The notes under the pieces: model-generated | The model's input: the letters and a program-made list of their open reading frames with translations, nothing else | Database searches by the model: none | Told to the model about the DNA's origin: nothing | Shown: positions 14,854 to 24,606 of the stretch, one piece after another | Position numbering within the stretch: the stretch's first letter is position 1 | Layout: each line of letters opens with the position of its first letter | From: CAZODA01 sp964578485 | Lineage (GTDB): Bacteria; Bacteroidota; Bacteroidia; Bacteroidales; Marinilabiliaceae | Reading direction: 5' to 3' | Length of the DNA stretch: 53,329 nt | Assembly: GCA_964578485.1 (NCBI GenBank) | Contig: CAZODA010000022.1 | Coordinates: 1-53,329, forward strand | Program-made: the position numbers and the translations under genes

Positions 14854-17283
14854 TTACCGGGCTTTTAATTCCACAACAGCATCATTTAACCATGGAGCAG
14901 AAATCACCACATTTCCTTCTCCTGCTTCACCTATAGTTTGTATATATGCAATTATTCTACCCTGAAATACTCTTAGCTTGTTGGTATTATAATCACCCAT
15001 ATCACGTGGGTTACCTGCTTCTAAACCTAATAGTTTAAAAGGTCCGTTTATTCTAAAAGATAATTCATCATCTGCCAATATTACTAATTTGCCATCTTCA
15101 TCAACTATTTCAATTTCAATTTGTGCTACTCCATAGTTTTTATTTATGGTAGTTTGGTCCTTACATACATTGGCAATAATCTCATGTGGTCGTTTACTTG
15201 TTTCTATTGTATATCTTGCAGCTTCTTGTTCATTAATGTAGGCAACTGCTTCTAATTTTCCCGGACTAAAAGGAATATCCCAGTGAATAATGCCTGAATC
15301 ATCATTTTGAAGTATAGGCTCCCCAATCTTTTCTCCATTTAATAATAATTGGACTTTTTCGCAATTGGTATAACTAACAACTCTAATTGTTTGACCTTCC
15401 CGATAATTCCATAAGGGAATAGCATCCATTGATAGTTCAGCTCTATTGCGATAAATAGGGTAAGACCCGATATAAACCATTGCATTGTCGCTCCAGAGGC
15501 TTTCTCTGAAAAAGCCTCTGGCTTTTTTGAAGCCGGCCAGGTCAAATAATCCTGATTCGAAGCCTCTTGAAGGCCAGCGGTGTGATTCTCCAAGATAATC
15601 TATACCGGTCCATAAATACTGTCCGAAAATATATTCATAATCTCTTACATATTTCCAGTCCTTGAGTGCATGCCGATTCTCACTTCCATAAAATACTCTG
15701 TTAGGATATTTAGCGTGGTCCATTTCATATCTACTTTCAGTATAATTATATCCTGCAACATCAAGCGCTCCTGGATATTCTGTTTCGTTCGACATAATTG
15801 GGCCTGCCAAACCTGCAGTTACCGCCCTCGAAGGGTCATATTTTCTTACAATAGCTGAAAGTCGCAAAGCAATGGCACTTAAACGATCTGCATGTGGTTG
15901 TTCCGGTCTATAACCGATTGTATGTTGTTGGTCAATACCTTCTACATTTAGAATGGGGTGTGAATATGGGTCATTCGGATAATCAACTTCATTTCCTATA
16001 CTCCACATAAAAACAGAAGGATGATTTCTGTCGCGCAATATCATATCACGAAGGTCTATATCAGACCATTCTTCAAAAAACAGAGCAGGTCCTTGAAAGC
16101 CCGGAGTCCCTTGATTCCAGCCGTCCAACCATTTTTTCTTTGGAAATTCCCATTCATCAAAGGCTTCATTAATGACTAAAAAGCCGAGTTCATCACATAA
16201 ATCATAGAATACCGGCGCTTGGGGATTATGACTTGTACGAATGGAGTTTACACCAAGATCTTTTAAGTTGAGCAGACGACGTTCCCACACTTCCTTAGGT
16301 ACAGCAGCACCCAAACTGCCGGCATCGTGATGGAGGCAAACGCCTTTTGCTTTCATGAATTCTCCATTTAAGGCAAATCCTTTATCAGGATCAAAGGTTA
16401 ACTCCCTTATTCCCACGCTAGTAATGCTCTCGTCAATTAGCTTGCCATTTTCAAATATTGATGTTTTAAGCTTATATAGATATGGTTCTTGCAGATTCCA
16501 GAGAATGGGATTTTTTACAGTTAATTTTTGTGTAAGTTCATTTTTGTTGCCGACGGAAGTTTTTAGTTTCTTTTCTGTATTTGAAACGACTCGTCCACGC
16601 TTATCAATTATTTCCTGTTTTACAAGAACTGAACTTTCTTTTTCGGTAGAATTATTTATGGTTGTTTGCACTTGCACCGTAGCTGTTCTTTTTGAAATTT
16701 TAGGAGTTGTGTAATAAACACCCCATTGGTTTATATGAATAGCATTGGCATATACAAGATAAACATCCCTGTATATTCCTGATCCGGTGTACCATCTTGA
16801 ATCGGCAGAATCACTGTGATCAACTTTTACAGCAATAAGGTTTGTTTCACCAAAATTGATGTAAGGAGTGAGCTCATGCATGTATGAGATATAACCATTT
16901 GGGCGCATCCCTAAAGACTTGCCATTTATAAATATTTCTCCGTTGCGATAGATTCCTTCAAAATAGATATATACTTTTTGATCCTTTTTTTCGGCAGGAA
17001 TAAATAGCTTCTTTCTGTACCAGCCAATGCCTCCCGGTAGGTAGCCTGTACAACTGGCCAAATCGGGACTGTATGTACCTTCAACACTCCAGTCGTGTGG
17101 AAGATTCAGATTTCTCCATCCTGAATCATTAAATTCTAAATCTACCGCTTCAGGATGATTACCAAGTTTAAATTTCCAGCCTTCATTAAACAAAGTTGCA
17201 TCTCCAAAAGAAGTTTGTCCTAAGGCGGAAAGATTAATTATTATTAATATTGACAGTAAGGGCAATAATTTTTTCATCATCAT
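14854..17283 (-). CDS. Glycoside hydrolase family 2 protein, probable beta-galactosidase
   Basis: Exported exo-acting glycosidase, 809 aa with a signal peptide (KKLLPLLSILIIINLSALGQ). GH2 architecture is visible. The sugar-binding jelly roll comes first (about 25-190, with LNLPHDWSVEGTYSPD and GIGWYRKKLFIP). An Ig-like domain follows, then the TIM barrel with CLHHDAGSLGAA and NSIRTSHNPQAPVFYDLCDE. The acid/base Glu is E432 in SIGNEVDYP and the nucleophile Glu is E535 in YGSENRH. The C-terminal beta domains are those of bacteroidal GH2 enzymes. Beta-galactosidase is most likely, but other GH2 activities cannot be excluded. It lies 109 nt downstream of the GH51 gene, so they are probably co-transcribed. 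Confidence 0.88.
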   Translation of the reverse strand: MMMKKLLPLLSILIIINLSALGQTSFGDATLFNEGWKFKLGNHPEAVDLEFNDSGWRNLNLPHDWSVEGTYSPDLASCTGYLPGGIGWYRKKLFIPAEKKDQKVYIYFEGIYRNGEIFINGKSLGMRPNGYISYMHELTPYINFGETNLIAVKVDHSDSADSRWYTGSGIYRDVYLVYANAIHINQWGVYYTTPKISKRTATVQVQTTINNSTEKESSVLVKQEIIDKRGRVVSNTEKKLKTSVGNKNELTQKLTVKNPILWNLQEPYLYKLKTSIFENGKLIDESITSVGIRELTFDPDKGFALNGEFMKAKGVCLHHDAGSLGAAVPKEVWERRLLNLKDLGVNSIRTSHNPQAPVFYDLCDELGFLVINEAFDEWEFPKKKWLDGWNQGTPGFQGPALFFEEWSDIDLRDMILRDRNHPSVFMWSIGNEVDYPNDPYSHPILNVEGIDQQHTIGYRPEQPHADRLSAIALRLSAIVRKYDPSRAVTAGLAGPIMSNETEYPGALDVAGYNYTESRYEMDHAKYPNRVFYGSENRHALKDWKYVRDYEYIFGQYLWTGIDYLGESHRWPSRGFESGLFDLAGFKKARGFFRESLWSDNAMVYIGSYPIYRNRAELSMDAIPLWNYREGQTIRVVSYTNCEKVQLLLNGEKIGEPILQNDDSGIIHWDIPFSPGKLEAVAYINEQEAARYTIETSKRPHEIIANVCKDQTTINKNYGVAQIEIEIVDEDGKLVILADDELSFRINGPFKLLGLEAGNPRDMGDYNTNKLRVFQGRIIAYIQTIGEAGEGNVVISAPWLNDAVVELKAR

Positions 17284-17392
17284 TAAATTAAAATTTTAAA
17301 ATAATCGAATAATATATAGTTTGAACAATTTGAATTTGTTTTGATTACTTGATTTAATTCTTTAAAAATTTCTTTTATACAAAGGCATCGTT

Positions 17393-19984
17393 TTATTGTT
17401 TAATTCGTAAAATAGTGAATGAATACGGCGGCACCTCGTAAGTGAAATTTTCTTCAACCATAATAGTTCCTGTTTCAGGTTTTGCGTTTCTATCGCTTGG
17501 TTGCCCCTGTAACAGGAATTTTTGAGCTTCGCCTTTTTTGATATCTAATCCTTTAAGGTCGATAGAAGTTTTAATTTCTACAGGTAATAAATTCACTAAC
17601 TTAATTATCAGATCATTACTTTCAGAGTCTATTACCACAGAACTTGCAAAACGTTTTCTTACATCTTCTCTGTCGGATGAAAGAGTTATTACAGCGGGGA
17701 TATATTTATTTCCCGAATTTTGCCCGCAAAGCTGTTGTACATAGTAGCCTACAGTAGGTTTAACTTCAGTGTTGTTGAAATAAATGAGATCAGGATTCCA
17801 TTGGGTATTTCCTTCTTTGGCTAATAAGGGCGCGTAGGATGACATTACAACAATGTCCCCGTTACGCTCCAGGGTTGTAATATGAAGGGCTTCGGCCAAT
17901 GCTGTTTCAATATTGTTATGTCTGTTTGGGAGGTGAGCAGCATATTCGCCAAGGTAAACCTTTGATTTTGACCTGTCATATTTGTCGTAATAATCTTGGT
18001 TGTGAATATACCAGCCCGGACTGGCATAATAGTGCTCATCCACTATTGGTAGCTTAAGTCGAGTTGCCAGATCCCACCCTTCAACATAGTCTGTACCTTC
18101 GAAAAAAGGACCAACAGTTCCTATAACTGTTATTTCAGGATGTTGATGTTTTATTGCTTCATAGATCATTGTAAAGCGCTCTTCAAATACATCTGTAATA
18201 AGATCTTCGTTGCCAACAGCAATATATTTCAAGTTAAAAGGCTCTTTGCGTCCTGCTTCTGCACGTTTTTTCCCCCATTCAGAATTTATGTCTCCATTAG
18301 CCCATTCAATAAGATCAAGAACTTCCTGAACATAATCGTACATTTCACACATTGGTATTCCTCCTTGCTGTCCCCTTCCTCCTGTGTCTGAGTTCTGACA
18401 AGGAACACCTGCGGGAACAACCGGTATTGGTTCGGCTCCTATATCTGAGCAGAATTGAAAATACTCAAAATACCCGAGTCCGTAGCTTTGATGATAGTTC
18501 CATATATTTCGTTGTGGTTTGCGGGCTTCCAAGGGGCCAATAGTTTCTTTCCACCTATACATATTGTCGAGTCCATCGCCATGAGCCAGGCAGCCACCCG
18601 GAAATCTGATGAATTTAGGATGCATATCTGCTATAGTCTGTGCCAGGTCAGCCCTAAGTCCGTTTTCCCTCCCCATAAAAGTGTGTTGAGGGAATAGAGA
18701 TATCATGTCAAGTGCTGTTTCTCCCTTCATTTGTGGAACTATTTCCAGACGGGCGTTATTTGTGGAGGCATTTGAAGTTAATATCGTATTATATTGTTGC
18801 CAGTTGTTAGTGATTGGCCCTATATTTTTTTCATCGTAAATTTCGCCATTGTCTCCTATTAATCTTACGATGAGATTACCTGTATCACCCTTTATTTTTT
18901 TGGCAAACAATGAAAAATCATAGCTCGCTTTATTTTGAAGCGGGATACCATTAAATCCTTCATTAATCAAGCTTTCTCCAATATCTTTTATGTTTACAAC
19001 TCCATAATGACTGTTATTAACATGAATGGGATCCTTTGTATCAATATTAAATTTTATATTTTTTCCTTGAGTACTCCAAGCTGTTTTGCTGTTCCAGTTT
19101 GGATCTCTTCCTTTTTTATCGGAAGGATGATATTCAAAACCTCTGTTTTGGATTAATTCAGCATACAGCCCGCCATCAGCAGCATAATTTATATCCTCAA
19201 AAAATATTCCGATTAATTCATCAGAAATTTCCTTAGCATCTTCAACAGAAATTTTTAAACCCGCCTCCAAAGGTTGTAATCTTGCAAAGCGTAAAGGGTC
19301 TTGACTCATTGTTTCCGATTGAAGTTGATGCTTATATGCTGTAATTTTTTGAGCATTAATAAGGCCTTCAATATATTCCCATGAAGTATAATGAATAGTG
19401 CCATTTTCTACTATCCCATTAATTTCAACACTTTCTCTGTTATTGAGACGTTCCGTTTCAGAAATTTCTGAGAGTGGAGAAAATTCTTTAAATCTTTTTG
19501 TTTCTGTTTTAAGAATCTTTTTTCCACTCTTTGTTTCGCTTATAAAGCTGATGGTAAAAGTTCCGGTGCTCTGATTGTATGAAACTTCAGGTTCTAAACA
19601 ATTTCCATCTTCAATGATATCTACATAGGTCTGACGCCCCCAGAATATTAAATCAGATGAAGATGAATGAGCAAAAGTTCCATCTGTTTCATTCAAACTC
19701 CATAGAGCATGCCAGATGCCATCAATGTCAGGAATTAAAACCGGACTCAGCATTCGTTTTTGAGATCCCCAAGTTCCATAATCACTACGTACAAAACTGT
19801 GTTCTGCGCCAATAGGATACCAGTTTTGTCTGTCAATACTCCACGCATAATGAAGCCCATTTTTGCCGTCATTTTTTTCTGTACTATAAGCAAAAACATA
19901 AGCATAGTCGGGGCGACTCGCCTTTATTGGCGTGATCAATAAAATACTGCCTAACAATAAAAAGAGAAAGCTTGTTTTTGACAT
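17393..19984 (-). CDS. GH51 alpha-L-arabinofuranosidase with N-terminal GH43-like propeller segment
   Basis: Releases terminal alpha-L-arabinose from arabinan or arabinoxylan side chains. It has 863 aa and a signal peptide ending near KAS. Residues about 25-235 look like part of a five-bladed GH43/GH32-type propeller (LHYAWSIDRQNWYPIG, MLSPVLIPDIDGIWHALWS). This part lacks an obvious full catalytic set and may bind sugar. From about 245 on the protein is GH51: DELIGIFFEDINYAADGGLYAELIQNR, the acid/base in GNED (E593), and the nucleophile in GEYAAH (E680). A C-terminal beta domain follows. It is upstream of and probably in an operon with the GH2 gene. Confidence 0.9.
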   Translation of the reverse strand: MSKTSFLFLLLGSILLITPIKASRPDYAYVFAYSTEKNDGKNGLHYAWSIDRQNWYPIGAEHSFVRSDYGTWGSQKRMLSPVLIPDIDGIWHALWSLNETDGTFAHSSSSDLIFWGRQTYVDIIEDGNCLEPEVSYNQSTGTFTISFISETKSGKKILKTETKRFKEFSPLSEISETERLNNRESVEINGIVENGTIHYTSWEYIEGLINAQKITAYKHQLQSETMSQDPLRFARLQPLEAGLKISVEDAKEISDELIGIFFEDINYAADGGLYAELIQNRGFEYHPSDKKGRDPNWNSKTAWSTQGKNIKFNIDTKDPIHVNNSHYGVVNIKDIGESLINEGFNGIPLQNKASYDFSLFAKKIKGDTGNLIVRLIGDNGEIYDEKNIGPITNNWQQYNTILTSNASTNNARLEIVPQMKGETALDMISLFPQHTFMGRENGLRADLAQTIADMHPKFIRFPGGCLAHGDGLDNMYRWKETIGPLEARKPQRNIWNYHQSYGLGYFEYFQFCSDIGAEPIPVVPAGVPCQNSDTGGRGQQGGIPMCEMYDYVQEVLDLIEWANGDINSEWGKKRAEAGRKEPFNLKYIAVGNEDLITDVFEERFTMIYEAIKHQHPEITVIGTVGPFFEGTDYVEGWDLATRLKLPIVDEHYYASPGWYIHNQDYYDKYDRSKSKVYLGEYAAHLPNRHNNIETALAEALHITTLERNGDIVVMSSYAPLLAKEGNTQWNPDLIYFNNTEVKPTVGYYVQQLCGQNSGNKYIPAVITLSSDREDVRKRFASSVVIDSESNDLIIKLVNLLPVEIKTSIDLKGLDIKKGEAQKFLLQGQPSDRNAKPETGTIMVEENFTYEVPPYSFTILRIKQ

Positions 19985-20512
19985 AATATTATTAAGATTT
20001 TGTATATAATTTAAATTATAAAATACTTCATGGTGATATGCTAATTTAAGTTTTTTTTATAAACAAACCAGGGTCCTAATTTTTGAAAATATTGAATTTA
20101 GCGCTGAACTTTAAGTTTTATTTTTTGTTGCCTTCAATTGATATAGGTTTAATTGTTTGAAACAGACAGATTAATTAAAAATTTTAAAACAATAGCTGTA
20201 ATTAAAGTATTTTTGAATTTTAAAAAGCTTGAATTATTTATTATAGTTTGTCGAAAAATTAACATTTTTTGTTTAAGCAGATACAGGCATTTTTTAAAAG
20301 TGATTAAGTTTTAATTCAGGCTGTAGATAATGAGTTTTATAAAAGAATAAATTAAGTAAATGCCTATAATGAAGCCATTAGTTTTATATTGTTTTACTTA
20401 TGTTTACAAACTGTTTTTTTTAGTTTATTTTCAGATTTTTGTTTTTTTATAATTAAAAAAATCGGTATATTTTTTGAATAGTTTTTTTAAAATCTCAGTA
20501 AAAAACATATTT
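19985..20512. other. AT-rich divergent intergenic region
   Basis: This 528-nt stretch has no gene that can be supported. It must hold the promoter for the GH51-GH2 pair (minus strand) and for the large plus-strand gene. A weak plus-strand candidate pairs TTTG (20438-20441) with TATATTTT (20466-20473), with a spacer of 24 nt that is slightly long. If it is real, transcription starts after the TTG at 20474, which favours ATG 20513 as the start of the next gene. Nothing else is recognised. Confidence 0.45.
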
Positions 20513-23500
20513 ATGGATTTAAAAAAGTCATTTGGTTTCACAAAGGCCGGAACCAATATAGTACCCAAGTCAAAGAGGGTAATTGAATATATAAATTTAA
20601 AACTTGCAGCAATAGATCAACCCTTTTTTCGGGATGGTTCAAAAATGACCTTTTTAGAATTAGCCGGGGATTTAATTAAGAATGTTAAAGAAAAGAACAA
20701 ACTGCTTACTTCATATCTTTGTCCTGTAGATCAGCGGATTCAGAGTTTTTTAGATCAATACTTGGTTGAATACAAGGATAAATATAATTTAAGATTGCCA
20801 TCTGATACTTTCGTTGCTGATAGTCATGGTATTACTCGCACATTATCACTAGCTCCCGATAAAAATGAATTTATTTCTGACATAATAAGTTCATATCGTT
20901 TAAAACAAGGAATATTAAATAATCCAAAGCATGATAGGCGCACTACAAAAGGAGTATTTCATATTGTAGAGGGTGGTTTGCCAATACCTGATGACAAAAA
21001 ATCTGTTCCAAAACATGCTTTTGCCGGTCTATTGGCGAGTGCTTTAAGTCCCCCGCTTTCCTTACTTGAATTGCCTTTTACTTCATCTCAAGAAAACAAA
21101 GCAGCTTTATTTGTTTCATTATTATTGAAGCCTGTTGTAAGTCCTTATGTCCAGGGAGTTTGCAAAGAACGTCGCATGGAGATACGTTTTTTTGCACCCG
21201 GTAATTTAGTCAGTAATCTTGATTTTGTTGAATCTATTTTTGGTAATGCCGGGGATCCTTTTCTTCCTGAGAATGATTCAGCTTTGGATGTTGAAGGTTG
21301 GACAGGTCACACCGGCTGTGTAATACTTGCTCCTCATCTTATTAGTATAACAAAAAAAGAGCTGGGACTACCTCATATTAGTGAGGCTACAGAAAGGCAA
21401 AAAAGAGATGGTATGTGCTGGGAGCTTGAGGATGAGTTGTATAATGAAGGTGATGCTTTTAAAGTTACTGCTCGTTCCTCTGAGGGTGTGATTGTTACTC
21501 TTATTGCAGATAATTATTTTGGTTACTCCAAGAAGGAAATTAAAACACAAATCAGTTATTCAGCTAATTTACTTGGAAATGTTGAAGAAGAGCATGCCGG
21601 TGGAGCTATAGCTTTTCCTTCTTATAATCTTGGCGATGAGTTTTCAGATAGGAGTCAGTTTGAAGGCAATAATTTGACTTTTGATGAGATGGTTGCAATG
21701 TACAGCGATTTTATGGAGCTTAAACCCGGGGGTTATGCAGTTGACAAAAATTATAATGATATAATTTATGTTCCTGAGAATGCTTCTTTCAATTTAATGG
21801 AGCAAAAAGTAAGTTGGCTAAAAGGGGACAGTGAAAATTTCATTAGGTTAAATCCTACTATGACATATATGTTGCCTGCAGGTTACAAGGTGAGGATGGA
21901 GAAGAATGCTTATGTTCCTTCGTGGCGCCTAATTGGTTCGGCAGCTGAGGGTACTTTTTGTCATAAACCTAGTACAGTTTCCGGAGGCGGTAAATCTGAG
22001 ATTTCAAAATCTATAAATGATGCCATTATTTATGGGGCCTTTTTTACTGCTGATTTTGAAAATGATTTTAAAAAGGTAGAGGAAATAATAGAAAAGGATT
22101 ACTCTGATATTTATCAAAATAATACTAAAACAGCTAAGAGTCGTCCTATTTTAAGTGCAGAGCGTTCCCTTGGCTCGGTAATTAAACTGTTAACTCCTTC
22201 TCCTTTGCGTTATACTCAAGAATACAATCAATGGTTGGCATCAATTCCACATCACATCAAAGGGCTTGTATATCTTGTTAAACGTTTTTATCGTCCTGAA
22301 TGGGGGCAAGATTGGAAGAAATATTTTTCGGTAGATATAATTGATGGGAAATATGGTAATGAATTAAAGTTTAAAAACCGAAAATTGGTAGCGAGCTATT
22401 TGCGGGTTGGATTAACGAATGAGGGTTCATGGCGTACCTTTAAATTGCGTCAGGATTTTATTGCCGCCGACAAGCTTCAGATGGAGGATGATATTACAGC
22501 TTCTGTTGTAGTCCCTGTATCTGAGTTGGAATATTTACCTTCCGATTTTAATAAGTATGCAGCAAAATTCACTTACAATTGTGAGTTTCGTTTTTTTCAA
22601 AGACCTGATGAGGCTATACATAGGGGATACGACAAGCAAGCAGAGGCAGATTTATCTTCTCCTAACACATTTATTTCCAATTATGAGCCTTTAACTGTTG
22701 AAAATGCCAAGGAGATTATTGATGATGCTATTGAATTTGATAAATTTTCATCTCCCATGAAAAACCTTATCAGAAATGTTGCATCAGGGAAGGATTCTTT
22801 TTACTTTGTTTCATCTTCGCATCCACGTATTTATAATGGCAGCCCTTCCGGTAATATGCGTTATTTGCAGAATCGGCCGGGCTTAATAGATCATAGAGGA
22901 AGATATATTGCTGAAACCGGAATACGTCTTTACCGGAAAATCCCTATGGATAAGCCTGTGTTAATGCCTGTTAGTGCAGTATTAAGTGGTCGCAGGAACA
23001 ATCCTCCCCAGCCCGGTATTCGTTCTCTTGCTGTATATAACCCCATACATTATCAGGAACTTCCTGAGCTGTTTATGGATTTTATATGCAGTCTTACCGG
23101 CAAGTCTCCTTCTACAACGGGTGCAGGCTCTGAGGGGGCTTTAACTAAGGGACCGTTTAATGCTTTGAGCCCTGTTACTGATTTGAATAATGCCTTGGTT
23201 TCTTTTATTCTTACCGGGTATAAAGGTTTTACAACTGCTGCCGGCTATGTAGGGCCATATTATCGTGTTGATCATGATATAAGTTTGCTTGTTCCTGAGC
23301 TTTGGAGTAGGTTAAAAGAAGAGGAAACAGATCCTGAATTCTTAATTTCCAATGGATATTTAGAAAAGCTTGAAGATTTTGAATATGAGGGTAAAACCAT
23401 CCTTGCCTCAAGGTTAGGATATCGTATTACCGCGAGGTTTGCACGTATCTTCTTGGGGAGGGTTTTTGAAAATCCGGATGCTGTATTTAACAATGAAATG

Positions 23501-23962
23501 TTAAAGCCTGAGTTACAGGACATGGTTTCTTTTGCTGATGGTATTTCTAATATAGTTGAAGCACAGCAAAGGGTTGCTGAATCGTATTTCAGGGATGGCA
23601 GTATTGAAGGCGCATGCCCTCCTTTAAAAGCTATACTTCATATTATGGCATATGGTAATTATAATGGGAAAGTTGTTGAAGACCCAGGTATTAGGGAGAT
23701 GTTCACCCTGACAAATATGTTAAATAGCGATTGGTACAAAGAGCGCCTGTTAAATAAGCAATTAGGTGATATAGCATTATGGCAAAAGCATGTAGAATAT
23801 TTAAGAGAATATCTCAAAAGATGGACTGATCTGGGATCTGAAGAAATTGAGGCAGTACGCTCAGATATTGACTTTGCCGGTGAGAAATTAAGAGCATGCA
23901 AGCAGGCTGAATATCTAAAATCGTTGAAAGGATATATAGGCCTTGATACTTTTGTTAGATAG
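20513..23962 (+). CDS. Probable PPi-type phosphoenolpyruvate carboxykinase
   Basis: Proposed to interconvert PEP + CO2 + Pi and oxaloacetate + PPi in the cytoplasm. From ATG 20513 it has 1149 aa, the unusual length of PPi-PEPCKs such as those of Entamoeba and Propionibacterium. No signal peptide is seen. Three PEPCK-like active-site blocks occur in order. YFGYSKKEIKTQISYSANL (K340-K341) resembles the YxGEMKK segment of ATP-PEPCK. EEEHAGGA (H361) resembles the metal-binding His block. STVSGGGKSEIS (G491-S495) resembles the phosphate loop SGTGKTTLS. The C-terminal half, with GAGSEGALTKGPFNALSPVTDLN, has no counterpart known to me in short PEPCKs. A TTG at 20474 would add 13 residues. The family call comes from motif reading, not a search. 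Confidence 0.75.
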   Translation: MDLKKSFGFTKAGTNIVPKSKRVIEYINLKLAAIDQPFFRDGSKMTFLELAGDLIKNVKEKNKLLTSYLCPVDQRIQSFLDQYLVEYKDKYNLRLPSDTFVADSHGITRTLSLAPDKNEFISDIISSYRLKQGILNNPKHDRRTTKGVFHIVEGGLPIPDDKKSVPKHAFAGLLASALSPPLSLLELPFTSSQENKAALFVSLLLKPVVSPYVQGVCKERRMEIRFFAPGNLVSNLDFVESIFGNAGDPFLPENDSALDVEGWTGHTGCVILAPHLISITKKELGLPHISEATERQKRDGMCWELEDELYNEGDAFKVTARSSEGVIVTLIADNYFGYSKKEIKTQISYSANLLGNVEEEHAGGAIAFPSYNLGDEFSDRSQFEGNNLTFDEMVAMYSDFMELKPGGYAVDKNYNDIIYVPENASFNLMEQKVSWLKGDSENFIRLNPTMTYMLPAGYKVRMEKNAYVPSWRLIGSAAEGTFCHKPSTVSGGGKSEISKSINDAIIYGAFFTADFENDFKKVEEIIEKDYSDIYQNNTKTAKSRPILSAERSLGSVIKLLTPSPLRYTQEYNQWLASIPHHIKGLVYLVKRFYRPEWGQDWKKYFSVDIIDGKYGNELKFKNRKLVASYLRVGLTNEGSWRTFKLRQDFIAADKLQMEDDITASVVVPVSELEYLPSDFNKYAAKFTYNCEFRFFQRPDEAIHRGYDKQAEADLSSPNTFISNYEPLTVENAKEIIDDAIEFDKFSSPMKNLIRNVASGKDSFYFVSSSHPRIYNGSPSGNMRYLQNRPGLIDHRGRYIAETGIRLYRKIPMDKPVLMPVSAVLSGRRNNPPQPGIRSLAVYNPIHYQELPELFMDFICSLTGKSPSTTGAGSEGALTKGPFNALSPVTDLNNALVSFILTGYKGFTTAAGYVGPYYRVDHDISLLVPELWSRLKEEETDPEFLISNGYLEKLEDFEYEGKTILASRLGYRITARFARIFLGRVFENPDAVFNNEMLKPELQDMVSFADGISNIVEAQQRVAESYFRDGSIEGACPPLKAILHIMAYGNYNGKVVEDPGIREMFTLTNMLNSDWYKERLLNKQLGDIALWQKHVEYLREYLKRWTDLGSEEIEAVRSDIDFAGEKLRACKQAEYLKSLKGYIGLDTFVR

Positions 23963-24012
23963 TAAAATGTTTTATTATTATTTTTATAAGTTAAAATGAT
24001 TGATTTTTTTAA

Positions 24013-24606
24013 ATGAACTACCTTGCGCATCTCTATTTATCAGGGCCTGAACCCGGCGTTAAAGTTGGTAATTTTATTGGCGATTATGTAAAGGGTAAAC
24101 GTTATCTTCGATATCCTCCTGAGATACGCAAAGGAATATTGCTCCATAGGCAAATAGACTCCTTTGCTGATGCCCATCCTGTTTTACGAAAAGATTCCAT
24201 TTTTTTTAAGCCCCGATATGCAAGGTATGCCGGCGTTGTGATGGATGTGGTTTACGATCATTTTTTAGCATCAAATTGGAATAAATATTCAGATCAAAGT
24301 TTAAGTGATTTTGTGTCAGATACACATCGTTTGTTATTTAGGTTTTATTTTTCCTTGCCTACTGAAGTTAAAAGGTTTTTACCCTTTTTAGTTCAAAGTC
24401 GCAGGCTCGAGTATTATAAATATCCTGAAGGTGTAGAAATGACCTTGCGCCTAATGTCGAGTCATTCCTCACTACCCGATCACAGTCTTTGGGCTCGAAC
24501 AGTTTTAAATGATAATTATGAAGAGCTTAAGAGTTCTTTTTTTGTTTTGTTTGATGATGTAAAAGAAATGGCGAGAAAATATCTTGCAGAAGCAGAAATC
24601 AGCTGA
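24013..24606 (+). CDS. Acyl carrier protein phosphodiesterase family protein (AcpH/DUF479)
   Basis: 197 aa. The N-terminus MNYLAHLYLSGPEPGVKVGNFIGDYVKG and the segment GILLHRQIDSFADAHPV are the signature of the AcpH family. In E. coli this family removes the phosphopantetheine arm of acyl carrier protein. The conserved His/Asp residues (H6, D-rich GDYVKG, HRQID, VVYDHF) form an HD-like metal site. The true substrate in Bacteroidota is not established. The last 8 nt overlap the end of the convergent prmC gene. Confidence 0.85.
   Translation: MNYLAHLYLSGPEPGVKVGNFIGDYVKGKRYLRYPPEIRKGILLHRQIDSFADAHPVLRKDSIFFKPRYARYAGVVMDVVYDHFLASNWNKYSDQSLSDFVSDTHRLLFRFYFSLPTEVKRFLPFLVQSRRLEYYKYPEGVEMTLRLMSSHSSLPDHSLWARTVLNDNYEELKSSFFVLFDDVKEMARKYLAEAEIS

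Noticed and set aside
20474..20512. TTG start giving a 1162-aa form of the PEPCK-like protein
   Set aside because: The extra 13 residues are low-complexity, and the weak promoter candidate would place the transcript start after the TTG. ATG 20513 is preferred.
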